Shown here: positions 52,685 through 61,398 of the stretch, one piece after another | Position numbering within the stretch: position 1 is the stretch's first letter | How the letters are laid out: each line of letters begins with the position of its first letter | NCBI RefSeq assembly: GCF_015477605.1 | Contig: NZ_JADLQX010000022.1 | Coordinates: 1 to 64,000 of the forward strand | Source: Nocardia amamiensis | GTDB lineage: Bacteria; Actinomycetota; Actinomycetes; Mycobacteriales; Mycobacteriaceae | Length of the DNA stretch: 64,000 bases | Direction of reading: 5' to 3' | Notes under the pieces: generated by a model | The model's database searches: none | What the model was told of the DNA's origin: nothing | The model's input: the letters and a program-made list of their open reading frames with translations, nothing else | Position numbers and translations under genes: made by a program

Positions 52685-53275
52685 ATGACCGGACTGCGAT
52701 GGCCGCCCGCCGCACTGCGCCGACTCGCCGCGTTCGCGGTCGTGGCTCTGTCCGCCAGTGGATGCGCGACTCTGCTCGGCGAGCCGGACCCGCCGCCTTC
52801 CGCGGAGGAGATCGCCGCCGCCACAGCGGAATTGACTGATCTGCCGTCTTCTGAGGTGACGGAGCAGCAGGTGACGTCGATCGTCGAACAGATCGCGGCC
52901 GCGGCCTCGGCGATCGAACCGGCGCTGCGGTGGAGCTGGAGCGAGGACCGCGTGCTGGGGCCCTGCTACGGACCGTACGCGCATACCGGTGGCAGGCGTG
53001 TCGCCCTGCCGCGCTACCTAGCCGACGGTGGGCTCCCCGAGGCGGCGTGGCCCGGGTTTCAGGAGATTGCCCGCGAGCTGGCCGCGTCCGTCGGCGCTAC
53101 CGACATGCTGCCCGGCAGTAGTTCGTCGCCGGACCGGCACGTCACCTTCGAGGGCGGAGATGCTGCGGACTGGGACAGCAACACCAGGCTGTCGGTCTTC
53201 GCCGATGCCCGGTCGATGACGATCACCGCTGCCGTGGGCTGCCGATTGCCCGCAGACGTGCGGGCAACTGGATAA
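52685..53275 (+). CDS. LppA-family lipoprotein
   Basis: The protein has 196 residues from the ATG at 52685. It has a basic start, a hydrophobic core and the lipobox ASGC with Cys27. The mature part contains ALRWSWSEDRVLGPCYGPYA, GLPEAAWPGFQEIARELAAS and SNTRLSVFADARSMTITAAV with a late Cys, matching the LppA family of mycobacterial and nocardial cell-envelope lipoproteins. Its function is unknown. A small hairpin (TCGCCG-CCA-CGGCGA, 53280-53294) follows. Confidence 0.75.
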   Translation: MTGLRWPPAALRRLAAFAVVALSASGCATLLGEPDPPPSAEEIAAATAELTDLPSSEVTEQQVTSIVEQIAAAASAIEPALRWSWSEDRVLGPCYGPYAHTGGRRVALPRYLADGGLPEAAWPGFQEIARELAASVGATDMLPGSSSSPDRHVTFEGGDAADWDSNTRLSVFADARSMTITAAVGCRLPADVRATG

Positions 53276-53317
53276 ACGCTCGCCGCCACGGCGACCGGTT
53301 CGATTCGGCAATCCGGC

Positions 53318-53557
53318 TCAAAGCAGAGCGTATGCGGAGTTCACACGCGCTTGCGTCCGGTCGATTTTTGCGCACCACTGGTCGTGCAGTGTTCTCCAGT
53401 CGTCGGCGGCAGTGCGGATCCACTTCGTTTCCAGCTCTGCGGCGGCCAAGGCGGGTCTCTCCCGTTCGACTTCGTTGTCCGCGTGCGCGGCGCGGTCGAC
53501 CAGTTCACTCCAGCGATTGAAATCCTGATGTAGTGCGTCTACGACCTTCTTGCGCAT
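53318..53557 (-). CDS. Small helical hypothetical protein
   Basis: This 79-residue protein starts at the ATG at 53557 with AAAGGAG six bases upstream. It looks like one long helical bundle (KKVVDALHQDFNRWSELVDR, EVERERPALAAAELETKWIR) with no signal or membrane segment. I do not recognise the family. It converges with the LppA-like gene. Confidence 0.6.
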   Translation of the reverse strand: MRKKVVDALHQDFNRWSELVDRAAHADNEVERERPALAAAELETKWIRTAADDWRTLHDQWCAKIDRTQARVNSAYALL

Positions 53558-54488
53558 AGCAACTCCTTTGGTGACTATAGTGATCTTGTTTTCTCAACCT
53601 GTACTTCTGAATAGGGCGCGCCTCACCGGAAGTTGGATCGGCCTGTCACGAGCGTTCGCTACTTCTGCCATGGCTACCACGCCCCTTGCGCCAAGGGCGG
53701 CATTGACACCTTCGCGATGCGAGTCGTGGTGGGGGGATAAGGCCTGCGGTCAGACATTGTGGATCGGTTTCTCGAAGAGGCGGGTCAGGTTCCGGCAGCG
53801 TGGTGGGACAGCACGGACCGTGGGAGCAAGAGCCGCTGAGGCTCGCCGATGCAGCAGTTCTGGTGTTGTGGGAAACGCTTTAGCACTTCGGCAACGTCAC
53901 ACGATCGTGCGGCTACCGTCTCGTTATCACTGACCACCGCGGTGTCGCGGAGGTCTCGATATCTCCAATATGAGGACCGCGAAGGGAAGTTTGCGGATAG
54001 GGAGTCGGTTGCGGACCTCCGCTCGCCACCCTCGCCGGCCGCTTGCCGCATGTGCGTGTCGTTTCGACTTGCACCTACTGGGCGACCGGCCTTCCCGGCC
54101 GTCGTTTTGATATCAGCTTGGTCACAGTTTACGCACGGTCGGTTAACCATGCATAGAGCTATGGTGCAAGCCGCGGCCAGAAACCGCAGGTGCGCCAGTG
54201 CTTTTGTCGCCCATCCAGGGAGTTTGCTAGCCGCCTGTGACGCATGTCACATTATTCGGCGGTTTGACGCCGGGCTGATGGGTCTACGAACGATCGCTGG
54301 CGATGCCGCCGCAATCGGCATCGTCGGCTGACGCCGCTAGCCCCGCTAGCCCCGCTCGGCCCGCTGCGCTGTAGTGCCGAACCAAGCGGCTTGCTGGTCC
54401 AGAAAACCCCATCACCGCGGCGATACAGCCGTCCGAGCGGCTTACCAGCAGCGAGTGATCATGGCGCGCAGCGGGTCGAACAGCCGCA
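53558..54488. other. Intergenic region, 931 bases, no gene supported
   Basis: This is the longest gene-free stretch. Its GC content is lower and its codon-position bias weaker than elsewhere. Open frames of 100-160 codons exist on both strands but overlap one another and lack family resemblance. A short direct repeat based on CCGCTAGCC occurs near 54340-54356. It may be decayed DNA. Confidence 0.4.
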
Positions 54489-54875
54489 CTATTGGGCGGC
54501 TGCTAGGGCGGCCTGCATAGCGACCCCGTCGACGTAGGAGTGCTTTGCCTTGACCGCGCCGTCTTCGACCAGGACGTAATCCGCGAGGTCGACGTCCACG
54601 GGGTTGCCGGTCGCCGCCGTCCCGGTCAACCGCCACTGCACCACCCAGAAGTCCTCTCCAACGCGCAGCGAGACGAGGTGGAATGTCAGGTCGGGAACCA
54701 GGGCCAGCATCCCAGCCGCGAACTCGCGGATGGCGGCCGGACCGCGCGCGGGCTCCTGACCGGAGTGCAGATGGAGCACCGAGTCAGCGGTGTGGAGTTC
54801 GGCGATCCGATCTGGGTCGCGGTCTACCCAGCAAGCGTGGTAGCGCTCGAACAGTTCGCGGGTGGCAGTGGTCAT
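54489..54875 (-). CDS. SnoaL-like (NTF2-fold) protein
   Basis: This 128-residue protein starts at the ATG at 54875 after GGAG. It has the SnoaL/NTF2-like cone fold pattern: LFERYHACWVDRDPDRIAEL, HLHSGQEPARGPAAIREFAA and PDLTFHLVSLRVGEDFWVVQ, then VDLADYVLVEDGAVKAKHSY. Family members are small-molecule-binding proteins or isomerases and cyclases. It is divergent from the PucR regulator and may be controlled by it. Confidence 0.8.
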   Translation of the reverse strand: MTTATRELFERYHACWVDRDPDRIAELHTADSVLHLHSGQEPARGPAAIREFAAGMLALVPDLTFHLVSLRVGEDFWVVQWRLTGTAATGNPVDVDLADYVLVEDGAVKAKHSYVDGVAMQAALAAAQ

Positions 54876-55113
54876 GATGGGAAACTCCGATCGTTGTAAT
54901 ACAGTCGTCGTCGATGTGACCCGGGAAGTCGTCCGCGAGATCACTCTGATTCAGGTAGCTCCGCCCTTGGTCGTCCTCCATCGACGAGTGACAATCCGTG
55001 TGGATCAGGGGAATTCAGTGTCGCTGGGGCTCGTCAGCCGTGGCGACAGGCGCGTGCCGCGACTTCGAACGCCACCGTTGTGCGCACGCACAACGGACGC
55101 TAGGTTGACGGCA

Positions 55114-56235
55114 GTGACCCAGGAGACGCACATCCAGCGCCCGCGCGTTCTTCGCGAGCTGCGCGCGGATTTGCCTGCGATCTCCGCGATGGTGACCGCG
55201 CGAATCGAGCATGATGATGAGGACTACAGCGCCGCCGCGCTCGATCACCAGGAATTGTCGACTCTTGTAACCGACAGCCTCGCAGCCTTATTGGACGCCC
55301 TCGCCGACACCCCGTACTCGCTCGAGCCCGCACGCACAGCCGGACGCCTCAAAGCCGAGCGAGGGATCCCGCTGGACAGTCTGCTGCACGCCTTCCGCGT
55401 CGCGGGATTGGCGTTCTGGGACGTCATCGTCGAACGCGCTGAACCTGATGACCGTCCCGCGCTGCCGCAGCTCTCCACGCGGATGTGGGCCACGGTCGAC
55501 GAGTACTCCGTCGCGGCGGCTGACGCCTACCGGCGCATAGTCGTCGCCGGGGACGAACAAACCGATCACCGGTTGTTGCGCGCACTGCTCGATCCCGAGC
55601 TACCACCGACGCAGCGCGAGGACTTGTGCAGGAGGATGCGCCTGCCCGCTCGAGGCACGTTCGTCGTCTTGGTCGGCGACATCCGCCTCGTGGCGGCCGG
55701 GGTGACCACCGTCAGGACCCATCTCGCCGACGACCGGATAACCCTGGCCGCCGCAAACTCCCCGGTCACGCTGCACCGAGCTCTGAACGCCGCCGCGATG
55801 CGAGCCGGTGCGAGCAAACCGTTCACCGACCTCGTCTCCGCGCCCGCCGCGCTCGACCAGGCGCGCATCGCGTTCCGGTGTCTGAGCTCGGCGGACACCG
55901 GAATACACGTGTACGCCTCATCTCCGGCGCGTGCCTTGATCGCGGCCCACCCCGAACTCGCCGCGGACATTCTCTCGGATGTACTCGCCGCATTCGACCG
56001 ACTCCACCCCGACGACGCCGACACTCTTGCGCAGACCGCCCTGGCCTGGTACGAGCTCGGCGGCTCGACGTCGGCGGTCGGAGAGCGCCTGCACCTGCAC
56101 CGCAACACCGTGCTGCACCGTCTCAAGCGGATAGAGCAGCTCACCGGTTCAGCGTTCGCAGTGCCAGCCGACGCGGCGCTGCTCTATTTGGCGCTGCAAG
56201 CACGGCTGCTCCGAGCGCCCAACGACCGGTCGTGA
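55114..56235 (+). CDS. PucR-family transcriptional regulator
   Basis: The protein has 373 residues from the GTG at 55114. The N-terminal 150 residues are a helical RsbR/PucR-associated sensor (LRELRADLPAISAMVTARIE). The middle has a GGDEF-like fold segment. The C-terminus is the PucR helix-turn-helix (ALAWYELGGSTSAVGERLHL then HRNTVLHRLKRIEQLTG). It lies between the divergent SnoaL-like gene and the selenium-binding-protein gene, and either could be its target. Confidence 0.87.
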   Translation: MTQETHIQRPRVLRELRADLPAISAMVTARIEHDDEDYSAAALDHQELSTLVTDSLAALLDALADTPYSLEPARTAGRLKAERGIPLDSLLHAFRVAGLAFWDVIVERAEPDDRPALPQLSTRMWATVDEYSVAAADAYRRIVVAGDEQTDHRLLRALLDPELPPTQREDLCRRMRLPARGTFVVLVGDIRLVAAGVTTVRTHLADDRITLAAANSPVTLHRALNAAAMRAGASKPFTDLVSAPAALDQARIAFRCLSSADTGIHVYASSPARALIAAHPELAADILSDVLAAFDRLHPDDADTLAQTALAWYELGGSTSAVGERLHLHRNTVLHRLKRIEQLTGSAFAVPADAALLYLALQARLLRAPNDRS

Positions 56236-56454
56236 TCGACGTTATTGCTTCCGGTGCGCCGTTATGAGCTGAGAACGACGCACGCTTCGCCATCGCACCG
56301 GCGGTACCTGGCCGACCGACGTCGAAAGGCCGAGACTGGTTACTGCCTGCCCGCGCCATTACGTCACACGACCACACGAGTGGCGCCGACCTCGAATCCG
56401 CCGGATCGGGCGACGTGCGCGGGTCTCCGCCTATCGAGAGGAAGGAGGCTGAAA

Positions 56455-57861
56455 ATGAATCACCCGGAAATGGACCCGACCTTCTATCGGAGCGCAGCGG
56501 AGGCGGCTGCCGCCCCACCGGAGCGACTGGCATACGTTGTCGCGTTCGACCGCGCCGCGCAGAAGCCGGATGCGCTGTCAGTCATCGATGTGGAGCCGGG
56601 CTCGGCCACCTACGGCCAGGTGGTGGGCTGGACCGAGGTGCCCCACCTCGGCAACGAGCTGCACCATTTCGGCTGGAACGCCTGTAGCAGCGCCCTGAAG
56701 CACGAGGGCCACCACATGGCGGGACTGGCTCGGCGGTACCTGATCGTGCCGGGTCTGCGCTCGTCACTCCTGTACGTATTCGACACCCAGCCCGACCCGC
56801 GCCAGCCCGACCTCTGCAAGATCGTCGACAGCTCCGAGCTCGCGGCGAAGGCCGGCTACTCCCGTCCGCACACGCTGCACTGCGGGCCGGACGGCGTGTT
56901 CATGACGTGCCTCGGCGCAGCGAACGGATCCGACGGGCCGGGCGGAATCGCGCTGCTCGATCACGACACGTTCGATGTACTGCGGCAATGGGAGACGGAT
57001 CGTGGGCCGCAGTACCTCGCATACGACGCCTGGTGGCATCTCAACCAGAACACGCTGGTGAGCAGCGAGTGGGGCACCCCGTCGATGATCGAGGACGGGC
57101 TGAAACCGGAGCTGCTGCTGGAAAACAAATACGGCCACGCCATCCACTTCTGGGACCTCGCCGCCGGTCGGCACCAGCAGCGGATCGATCTCGGCGAGCA
57201 CTACCAAATGCCACTCGAACTGCGTCCTTCGCACGATCCGGACGCCACCTGGGGGTTCGTCGGCGTCGTGATCTCAACCGAGGATTTGTCGGCCTCCGTG
57301 TGGCGTTGGCACCGCGACGATGGAACATGGGCGGTCGACAAGGTGATCACCATCCCAGCCGAGCCGGCTGATCCAGACCTGCTGCCGCCGGCGCTGAAAC
57401 CGTTCGGCGCGGTGCCACCGCTGGTCAGCGACATCGACTTGTCGGTCGACGACGCATTCCTCTATGTCTCGTGCTGGGGTACCGGCGAACTCACGCAGTT
57501 CGACGTGCAGGATCCCGCCAACCCGAAACAGACCGGCTCGGTCCGGCTCGGCGGGATCGTGGGCCGCACCGCCCACCCGGCCGCGCCGAACCAGCCGCTT
57601 GCCGGTGGCCCCCAAATGGTCGAGATCAGCCGTAACGGTCGGCGGGTCTACGTCACCAACTCCCTCTACGGCGCGTGGGACGACCAGTTCTACCCGGACG
57701 GCGTCGGCGCCTGGATGGCCGTGATGCGCACCGATCCCGACGGCGGAATGACCATCGACGATTCCTTCTTCCCGCACGACGAGGACTTTCGAGGTCTGCG
57801 GGTGCACCAGGTGCGCCTCCAGGGCGGCGACGCCTCCTCCGACTCCTACTGCTACCGGTAG
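56455..57861 (+). CDS. Selenium-binding protein / methanethiol oxidase family (SBP56)
   Basis: The protein has 468 residues from an ATG with a perfect AAGGAGG. It is a SELENBP1/MtoX-type beta-propeller: ELHHFGWNACSSALKHEGHH, YSRPHTLHCGPDGVFMTCLG, NTLVSSEWGTPSMIEDGL and HFWDLAAGRHQQRIDL, then GGPQMVEISRNGRRVYVTNS. The family oxidises methanethiol to formaldehyde, sulfide and peroxide. The usual CSSC is CSSA here (Cys77 kept, second Cys lost). The many His residues for metal binding remain. Confidence 0.88.
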   Translation: MNHPEMDPTFYRSAAEAAAAPPERLAYVVAFDRAAQKPDALSVIDVEPGSATYGQVVGWTEVPHLGNELHHFGWNACSSALKHEGHHMAGLARRYLIVPGLRSSLLYVFDTQPDPRQPDLCKIVDSSELAAKAGYSRPHTLHCGPDGVFMTCLGAANGSDGPGGIALLDHDTFDVLRQWETDRGPQYLAYDAWWHLNQNTLVSSEWGTPSMIEDGLKPELLLENKYGHAIHFWDLAAGRHQQRIDLGEHYQMPLELRPSHDPDATWGFVGVVISTEDLSASVWRWHRDDGTWAVDKVITIPAEPADPDLLPPALKPFGAVPPLVSDIDLSVDDAFLYVSCWGTGELTQFDVQDPANPKQTGSVRLGGIVGRTAHPAAPNQPLAGGPQMVEISRNGRRVYVTNSLYGAWDDQFYPDGVGAWMAVMRTDPDGGMTIDDSFFPHDEDFRGLRVHQVRLQGGDASSDSYCYR

Positions 57862-57935
57862 CTGGCGCTCAATGCCCCTGGTGTCAGCCGCGGTGCGGAT
57901 CGATGCGGTGGGGCGAGCCGCGATCGTGGTCGAGT

Positions 57936-57975
57936 CCCGAGAGCTTCTCACCGCAGACGGTGTGAGCTCTCGGGG
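57936..57975. terminator. Bidirectional hairpin between SBP56 and GbsR genes
   Basis: CCCGAGAGCT at 57936-57945 pairs perfectly with AGCTCTCGGG at 57965-57974. An inner CACC/GGTG stem lies around GCAGAC. It sits midway between two convergent genes and should terminate both. Confidence 0.8.
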
Positions 57976-58024
57976 AGGGATCAATCCTTGCGCGTCCAGG
58001 CGAGCATGATCCGTGCCTCGTTTA

Positions 58025-58519
58025 CTATGTGCCACTGCCGTGTTCGGCATCCCACCGATCCAGCAGCGCGGGCAGTTCCTTGCCCATCCACACGAAGAAC
58101 TCGTGCATATCCCGCACTCGCGCCGCGCCTTCGCTGTTCGCGTCGTCGAACAGCGCCAGCCCGCGGGAAGTCATACCGGTCAGCTGGTCGTACATGCCGG
58201 ACTGCTGTCTGGTGAGTTCGGGCAGGATGCCCGGCAGCACGGAGTAGTAGTCGCGGCGGTCGCCGGGCTTGCTCGTCTTGTCGACCCACCGCATGGTGGT
58301 CAGCGTTTTGAGCGCGCTGGAGATGGAGCCCTTGGAGGCCTGAAGCGCCTCGGCGATCTGATTGAACGTCTGCTCCGGCGGGTCGCAGATCAACAGCCAG
58401 CCGACTGTGCGGCCGGCCATGCGTACCAGGCCCATGCGTTCGAGGACAAGCGCGAAATCCTCCACGAATGCCAGCTGGGCATCGGAGGGTGCGGTGGTCG
58501 GTTCGGATGCGCTGGTCAT
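58025..58519 (-). CDS. GbsR/MarR-type regulator of the ABC exporter
   Basis: The protein has 164 residues from the ATG at 58519. The winged helix of the GbsR subgroup is clear: FVEDFALVLERMGLVRMAGR, GWLLICDPPEQTFNQIAEAL and ASKGSISSALKTLTTMRWVD, then DRRDYYSVLPGILPELTR. Such proteins repress efflux or osmoprotectant genes and respond to small ligands. It is the last gene of a three-gene operon with the ABC transporter. The palindrome at 60354-60371 is its likely operator. Confidence 0.85.
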   Translation of the reverse strand: MTSASEPTTAPSDAQLAFVEDFALVLERMGLVRMAGRTVGWLLICDPPEQTFNQIAEALQASKGSISSALKTLTTMRWVDKTSKPGDRRDYYSVLPGILPELTRQQSGMYDQLTGMTSRGLALFDDANSEGAARVRDMHEFFVWMGKELPALLDRWDAEHGSGT

Positions 58520-58589
58520 GGGATCAGTATTCTTCCTGCTGGAAACGGGTGCGCGGGGCGGGTTCCGGAGAACCCGCCCCGCGGGGGTG

Positions 58590-59369
58590 TCAGACGGCGA
58601 GGTCTCGGCGGTCGAAGACGGTGAGCGACAGTCCTGCCGCGATGGCGGCGAGCGCCGCCAGCACCGCGAGGTGTCCGGCATTCCAGCCGTTCGCCAGCGG
58701 CGAGTCACCGACTGCGTAGTAGAAGGGCGAGAAGTTCTTCAGCCACGACGCCCCGTCGACGATTCCGCCGAGGCTGTTGGCCAGGTATCCGCCGAGCACC
58801 AGCAGCGCGGCCAGCCCGAGCGTCTGCGCCCGGCGCCCGGTGACCGCGCCGACCAGCTGGGTCAGAGCGGCCACAGCCAGGCCGAGCAGGCCGAGCCCAG
58901 CGATGGCGGCGAGGATATTGCCCGCAGGCACGTCCAATTGTCCCGCCTTGGCGCCGGCGAGCACGCTCAGTCCCAGCACGCCGGTGACCACGCCGATCTG
59001 GGTGGCGAGGGCGGCGAACCGCTGCCGGATCAGGCTCGTGCGGCTGATGGGTTGTGCGAGCAGCAGGTCCAGTGTCCCGCTCTCCTCCTGGGCGGCAGAG
59101 CGAGCGCCCATGGTGACCGCGAAGATCACGATGAGCAGCAGGCCCATCATGGCGAAGATCGTGGAGTGCAGGTAGCCGGCGGCGGTGGCGAAGTCACCCA
59201 TGCCCATGGCGTCGTAGACGCTGCTCTGCTTGATGTTCAGCGAGCCTTGCTCTTTGAGTGACTGGTAGGAGGGCAGGTACATCAGTGGCACGATGGCCAT
59301 GCCGACCGACCAGCCGATCAGGGCGCGCTTCTGTTCCTTCAGCGTCTGGGTGTACACCGAGCGAGTCAT
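58590..59369 (-). CDS. ABC-2 type exporter permease
   Basis: This 259-residue protein starts at the ATG at 59369 after AAAGGA. It has six membrane helices (IFAMMGLLLIVIFAVTMGAR, IGVVTGVLGLSVLAGAK, LGLLGLAVAALTQLVGAVTG). ESGTLDLLLAQPISRTSLIR is the cytosolic coupling region typical of ABC-2 permeases. It pairs with the upstream ATPase to form a probable drug or lipid exporter. It is followed 70 bases later by the regulator. Confidence 0.85.
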   Translation of the reverse strand: MTRSVYTQTLKEQKRALIGWSVGMAIVPLMYLPSYQSLKEQGSLNIKQSSVYDAMGMGDFATAAGYLHSTIFAMMGLLLIVIFAVTMGARSAAQEESGTLDLLLAQPISRTSLIRQRFAALATQIGVVTGVLGLSVLAGAKAGQLDVPAGNILAAIAGLGLLGLAVAALTQLVGAVTGRRAQTLGLAALLVLGGYLANSLGGIVDGASWLKNFSPFYYAVGDSPLANGWNAGHLAVLAALAAIAAGLSLTVFDRRDLAV

Positions 59370-59418
59370 GACGAGATCCTTTGTGCGAAAAGTTCTTTGA
59401 GTAGCAACAGAAGCGGGT

Positions 59419-60306
59419 TCAGCGGCCGTAGAGGCTGAAGAACATCTGCTCGAGATCGGGTTCGGTGGAAAGCACGCTCACCAGTGGGTACTTCGCGGCG
59501 GCCTTGAACAGCGCATCGACCTCGCCCTCGGTGGTGCAGTGCAGGGTGCGGCCCTCGACGCGCAGGTCGCGCACACCGGGCAGGCGATCGAAGTCGTCGG
59601 CGAAGACATCGGCGCCGAAGATCATGTCTACGGTACGTGGGGCACGGCGGCGTAGCTCGTCCACATTCTCGGTGGCGAGCAGCTGTCCGGCGCGCATGAT
59701 GACGGCGCGGTCGGCGGTCTGCTGCACTTCGGTGAGGATGTGCGAGGACATGAAGACGGTCTGCCCGTTGTCCTTGGCCTCGGTGACCAGATCCAGGAAC
59801 CGTTGCTGCAGCAGCGGATCCAGCCCGGAGGTCGGCTCGTCGAGAATGAGCAGGTCGGGGGAGTGCATGAAGGCGGCGGTTATCCCGACCTTCTGCTTGT
59901 TGCCCTTGCTCATCGTCCCGACCTTCTTGGACAGGTCCAGATCCAGCAGCCGCGCCAGTTCCTCGATGCGTCCGGGCGGGACGGTGCCGCGCTGATCGGC
60001 GAAGAACGCCAACAGCTCTCGTGCGGTATTGCGGCCTTCGAGGGCGAGCTCACCGGGCAGGTAGCCGATCCGCCGGCGCAGTTCCGCACCGCCGATGCGG
60101 GGATCGATGCCGAAGACCTCGACGCGACCGGCGGTAGGGCGAAGGAGGTCCAAGAGGATGCGGATGGTGGTCGACTTCCCCGCGCCGTTGGGTCCGAGAA
60201 AACCGAACACCTCGCCCTGGGCGACCTCGAGATTCAGGTCGGTGAGGGCAACGTGCTTGCCGTAATGCTTGGTCAGGCCTTCGATGCGAATGGCGGGGGC
60301 GGTCAT
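59419..60306 (-). CDS. ABC exporter ATP-binding protein
   Basis: The protein has 295 residues from the ATG at 60306 after AAGGAG. It has Walker A FLGPNGAGKSTTIRILLDLL, the signature GTMSKGNKQKVGITAAFMHS (SKGNKQK in place of the common LSGGQ), Walker B LLILDEPTSGLDPLLQQRF and the H-loop FMSSHILTEVQQTADRAVIM. The C-terminal 80 residues are the DrrA-like extension. It powers the permease downstream. The unusual signature is typical of the CcmA/DrrA exporter class. Confidence 0.9.
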   Translation of the reverse strand: MTAPAIRIEGLTKHYGKHVALTDLNLEVAQGEVFGFLGPNGAGKSTTIRILLDLLRPTAGRVEVFGIDPRIGGAELRRRIGYLPGELALEGRNTARELLAFFADQRGTVPPGRIEELARLLDLDLSKKVGTMSKGNKQKVGITAAFMHSPDLLILDEPTSGLDPLLQQRFLDLVTEAKDNGQTVFMSSHILTEVQQTADRAVIMRAGQLLATENVDELRRRAPRTVDMIFGADVFADDFDRLPGVRDLRVEGRTLHCTTEGEVDALFKAAAKYPLVSVLSTEPDLEQMFFSLYGR

Positions 60307-60353
60307 TGTCACTCCTTCGGTGCTACCCACATTCGGTTCTGCAGGTGCGATGT

Positions 60354-60388
60354 GTTCAGTAAATACTGAACAGGCAGAAGATGTCAAC
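60354..60388 (-). promoter_or_regulatory. Operator overlapping the -10 of the ABC exporter operon
   Basis: GTTCAGTAAATACTGAAC at 60354-60371 is a perfect inverted repeat with 8-base arms. On the minus strand TTGACA (60387-60382) and TATTTA inside the palindrome are 16 bases apart, a good sigma-A promoter. A repressor bound here would block it, which fits autoregulation by the GbsR/MarR protein encoded in the operon. The rest of the 314-base gap 60307-60620 holds no gene. Confidence 0.8.
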
Positions 60389-60601
60389 CTGGCTCGGAAG
60401 TCGCTGGTCATACGAGGCCCGCGGGTTCCGGCGCCGAGGAGACCGCCGCCGGACTCAGTTCGGATGACTTGTGGCGGCAGAGGATCGAACAGGTCATGGG
60501 GAGTGAGGCGTCGCGGCGTTCGGGGCGAACCCGCACGGCGCGCAGACGGTAGCGAACTGCAGGTCTACCGGAAGCCGCGATTCGAATGACGACGTCTATG
60601 C

Positions 60602-60613
60602 GTATACGTATAC
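60602..60613. promoter_or_regulatory. Palindrome GTATACGTATAC
   Basis: A perfect 12-base palindrome ends seven bases before the start of the small Cys-rich protein gene. It could be an operator, and the AT-rich sequence is also compatible with a -10 region. Confidence 0.4.
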
Positions 60614-60620
60614 TGCGACT

Positions 60621-60914
60621 ATGTTGGATCCCCTCAGCCTTGCAGTCGGTGCCGGCCTGGTCGGTATCGGCTGGGTATGCGGTCGATTCGGGCACCGGCG
60701 GCGAGCTCAGTCGGGGGAGAAGCTTCTCGCGCGTTGCGGTTGCGGCCACGACTTGGCGCTGCACGACCGTTCCACAGGTACCTGTCACGCCGAGATCTCC
60801 CGCAAAGGCACCCATGGCCTGCGGGAGTGGATCGGCTGCAACTGTCGCCGTTACACCGGCCCCACTCCGTTGGAGGAAGTGTTCACCTCGCCGATACTCC
60901 CGCCGGAGTCCTGA
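60621..60914 (+). CDS. Small membrane-anchored protein with a Cys/His cluster
   Basis: This 97-residue protein has an N-terminal hydrophobic helix (LSLAVGAGLVGIGWVCG) and then a soluble part with CGCGHDLALHD, TCHAEIS and GCNCRRY. The arrangement of six Cys and several His suggests a zinc-binding knuckle on the membrane surface. It is similar in style to short nocardial proteins of unknown function. No strong ribosome binding site is seen. Confidence 0.65.
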   Translation: MLDPLSLAVGAGLVGIGWVCGRFGHRRRAQSGEKLLARCGCGHDLALHDRSTGTCHAEISRKGTHGLREWIGCNCRRYTGPTPLEEVFTSPILPPES

Positions 60915-61045
60915 ACGGACGAACACGATTCGAGGTCGGGCGCGTTACCGACGCTCGAAACGCTGGGGCGGCAGCAGATCGCAGCCGATTCCTGTCCGTC
61001 TCGGATTTGCTGAACTGCGTGCGGCGCCGGAACAATCGGCAGCAG

Positions 61046-61351
61046 TCAGGACGCGAGGATTCGTGCCTTCTCGGCTTCGAATTCGGCTTCGGTGAGCACG
61101 CCCTGCGCTCTGAGTTGGCCGAGTTCTTTCAAGGCGGTGATCCGGTCCATGCCCACGGTGCCGCCCGACGGTGGTGCGGGCGGCGCGGGTGCAGCGGCAG
61201 GCTCCGGCGCGTACTGTGGGTAACCTTCGTACTGCGCGGATTCCTGCGCTGCCCAGCGTTCCCCTTGGCGCCGCGAGACACGGTTGGAGACAGCGGTTGC
61301 GGTTCCGGAAATCACAGCGGTGCGGGCGACCCCGCGAAGCAGTCCGGGCAT
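61046..61351 (-). CDS. SHOCT-domain protein
   Basis: This 101-residue protein starts at the ATG at 61351 after GAGGCGGGA. Its N-terminus is PGLLRGVARTAVISGTATAV, followed by a Pro/Ala-rich linker. The C-terminal SHOCT domain is ITALKELGQLRAQGVLTEAE then FEAEKARIL, a short helical module that mediates oligomerisation. It lies 47 bases after the DUF6325 gene, a pairing found in many actinobacteria. Confidence 0.88.
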   Translation of the reverse strand: MPGLLRGVARTAVISGTATAVSNRVSRRQGERWAAQESAQYEGYPQYAPEPAAAPAPPAPPSGGTVGMDRITALKELGQLRAQGVLTEAEFEAEKARILAS

Positions 61352-61398
61352 TTCATTCCCGCCTCTCTTGATCGGAATGCTGGTTCGGCCCTTTTGCA

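Noticed and set aside
53849..54331. 160-codon open frame in the 931-base gap
   Set aside because: It overlaps an equally long frame on the other strand, has weak codon bias and matches no family.
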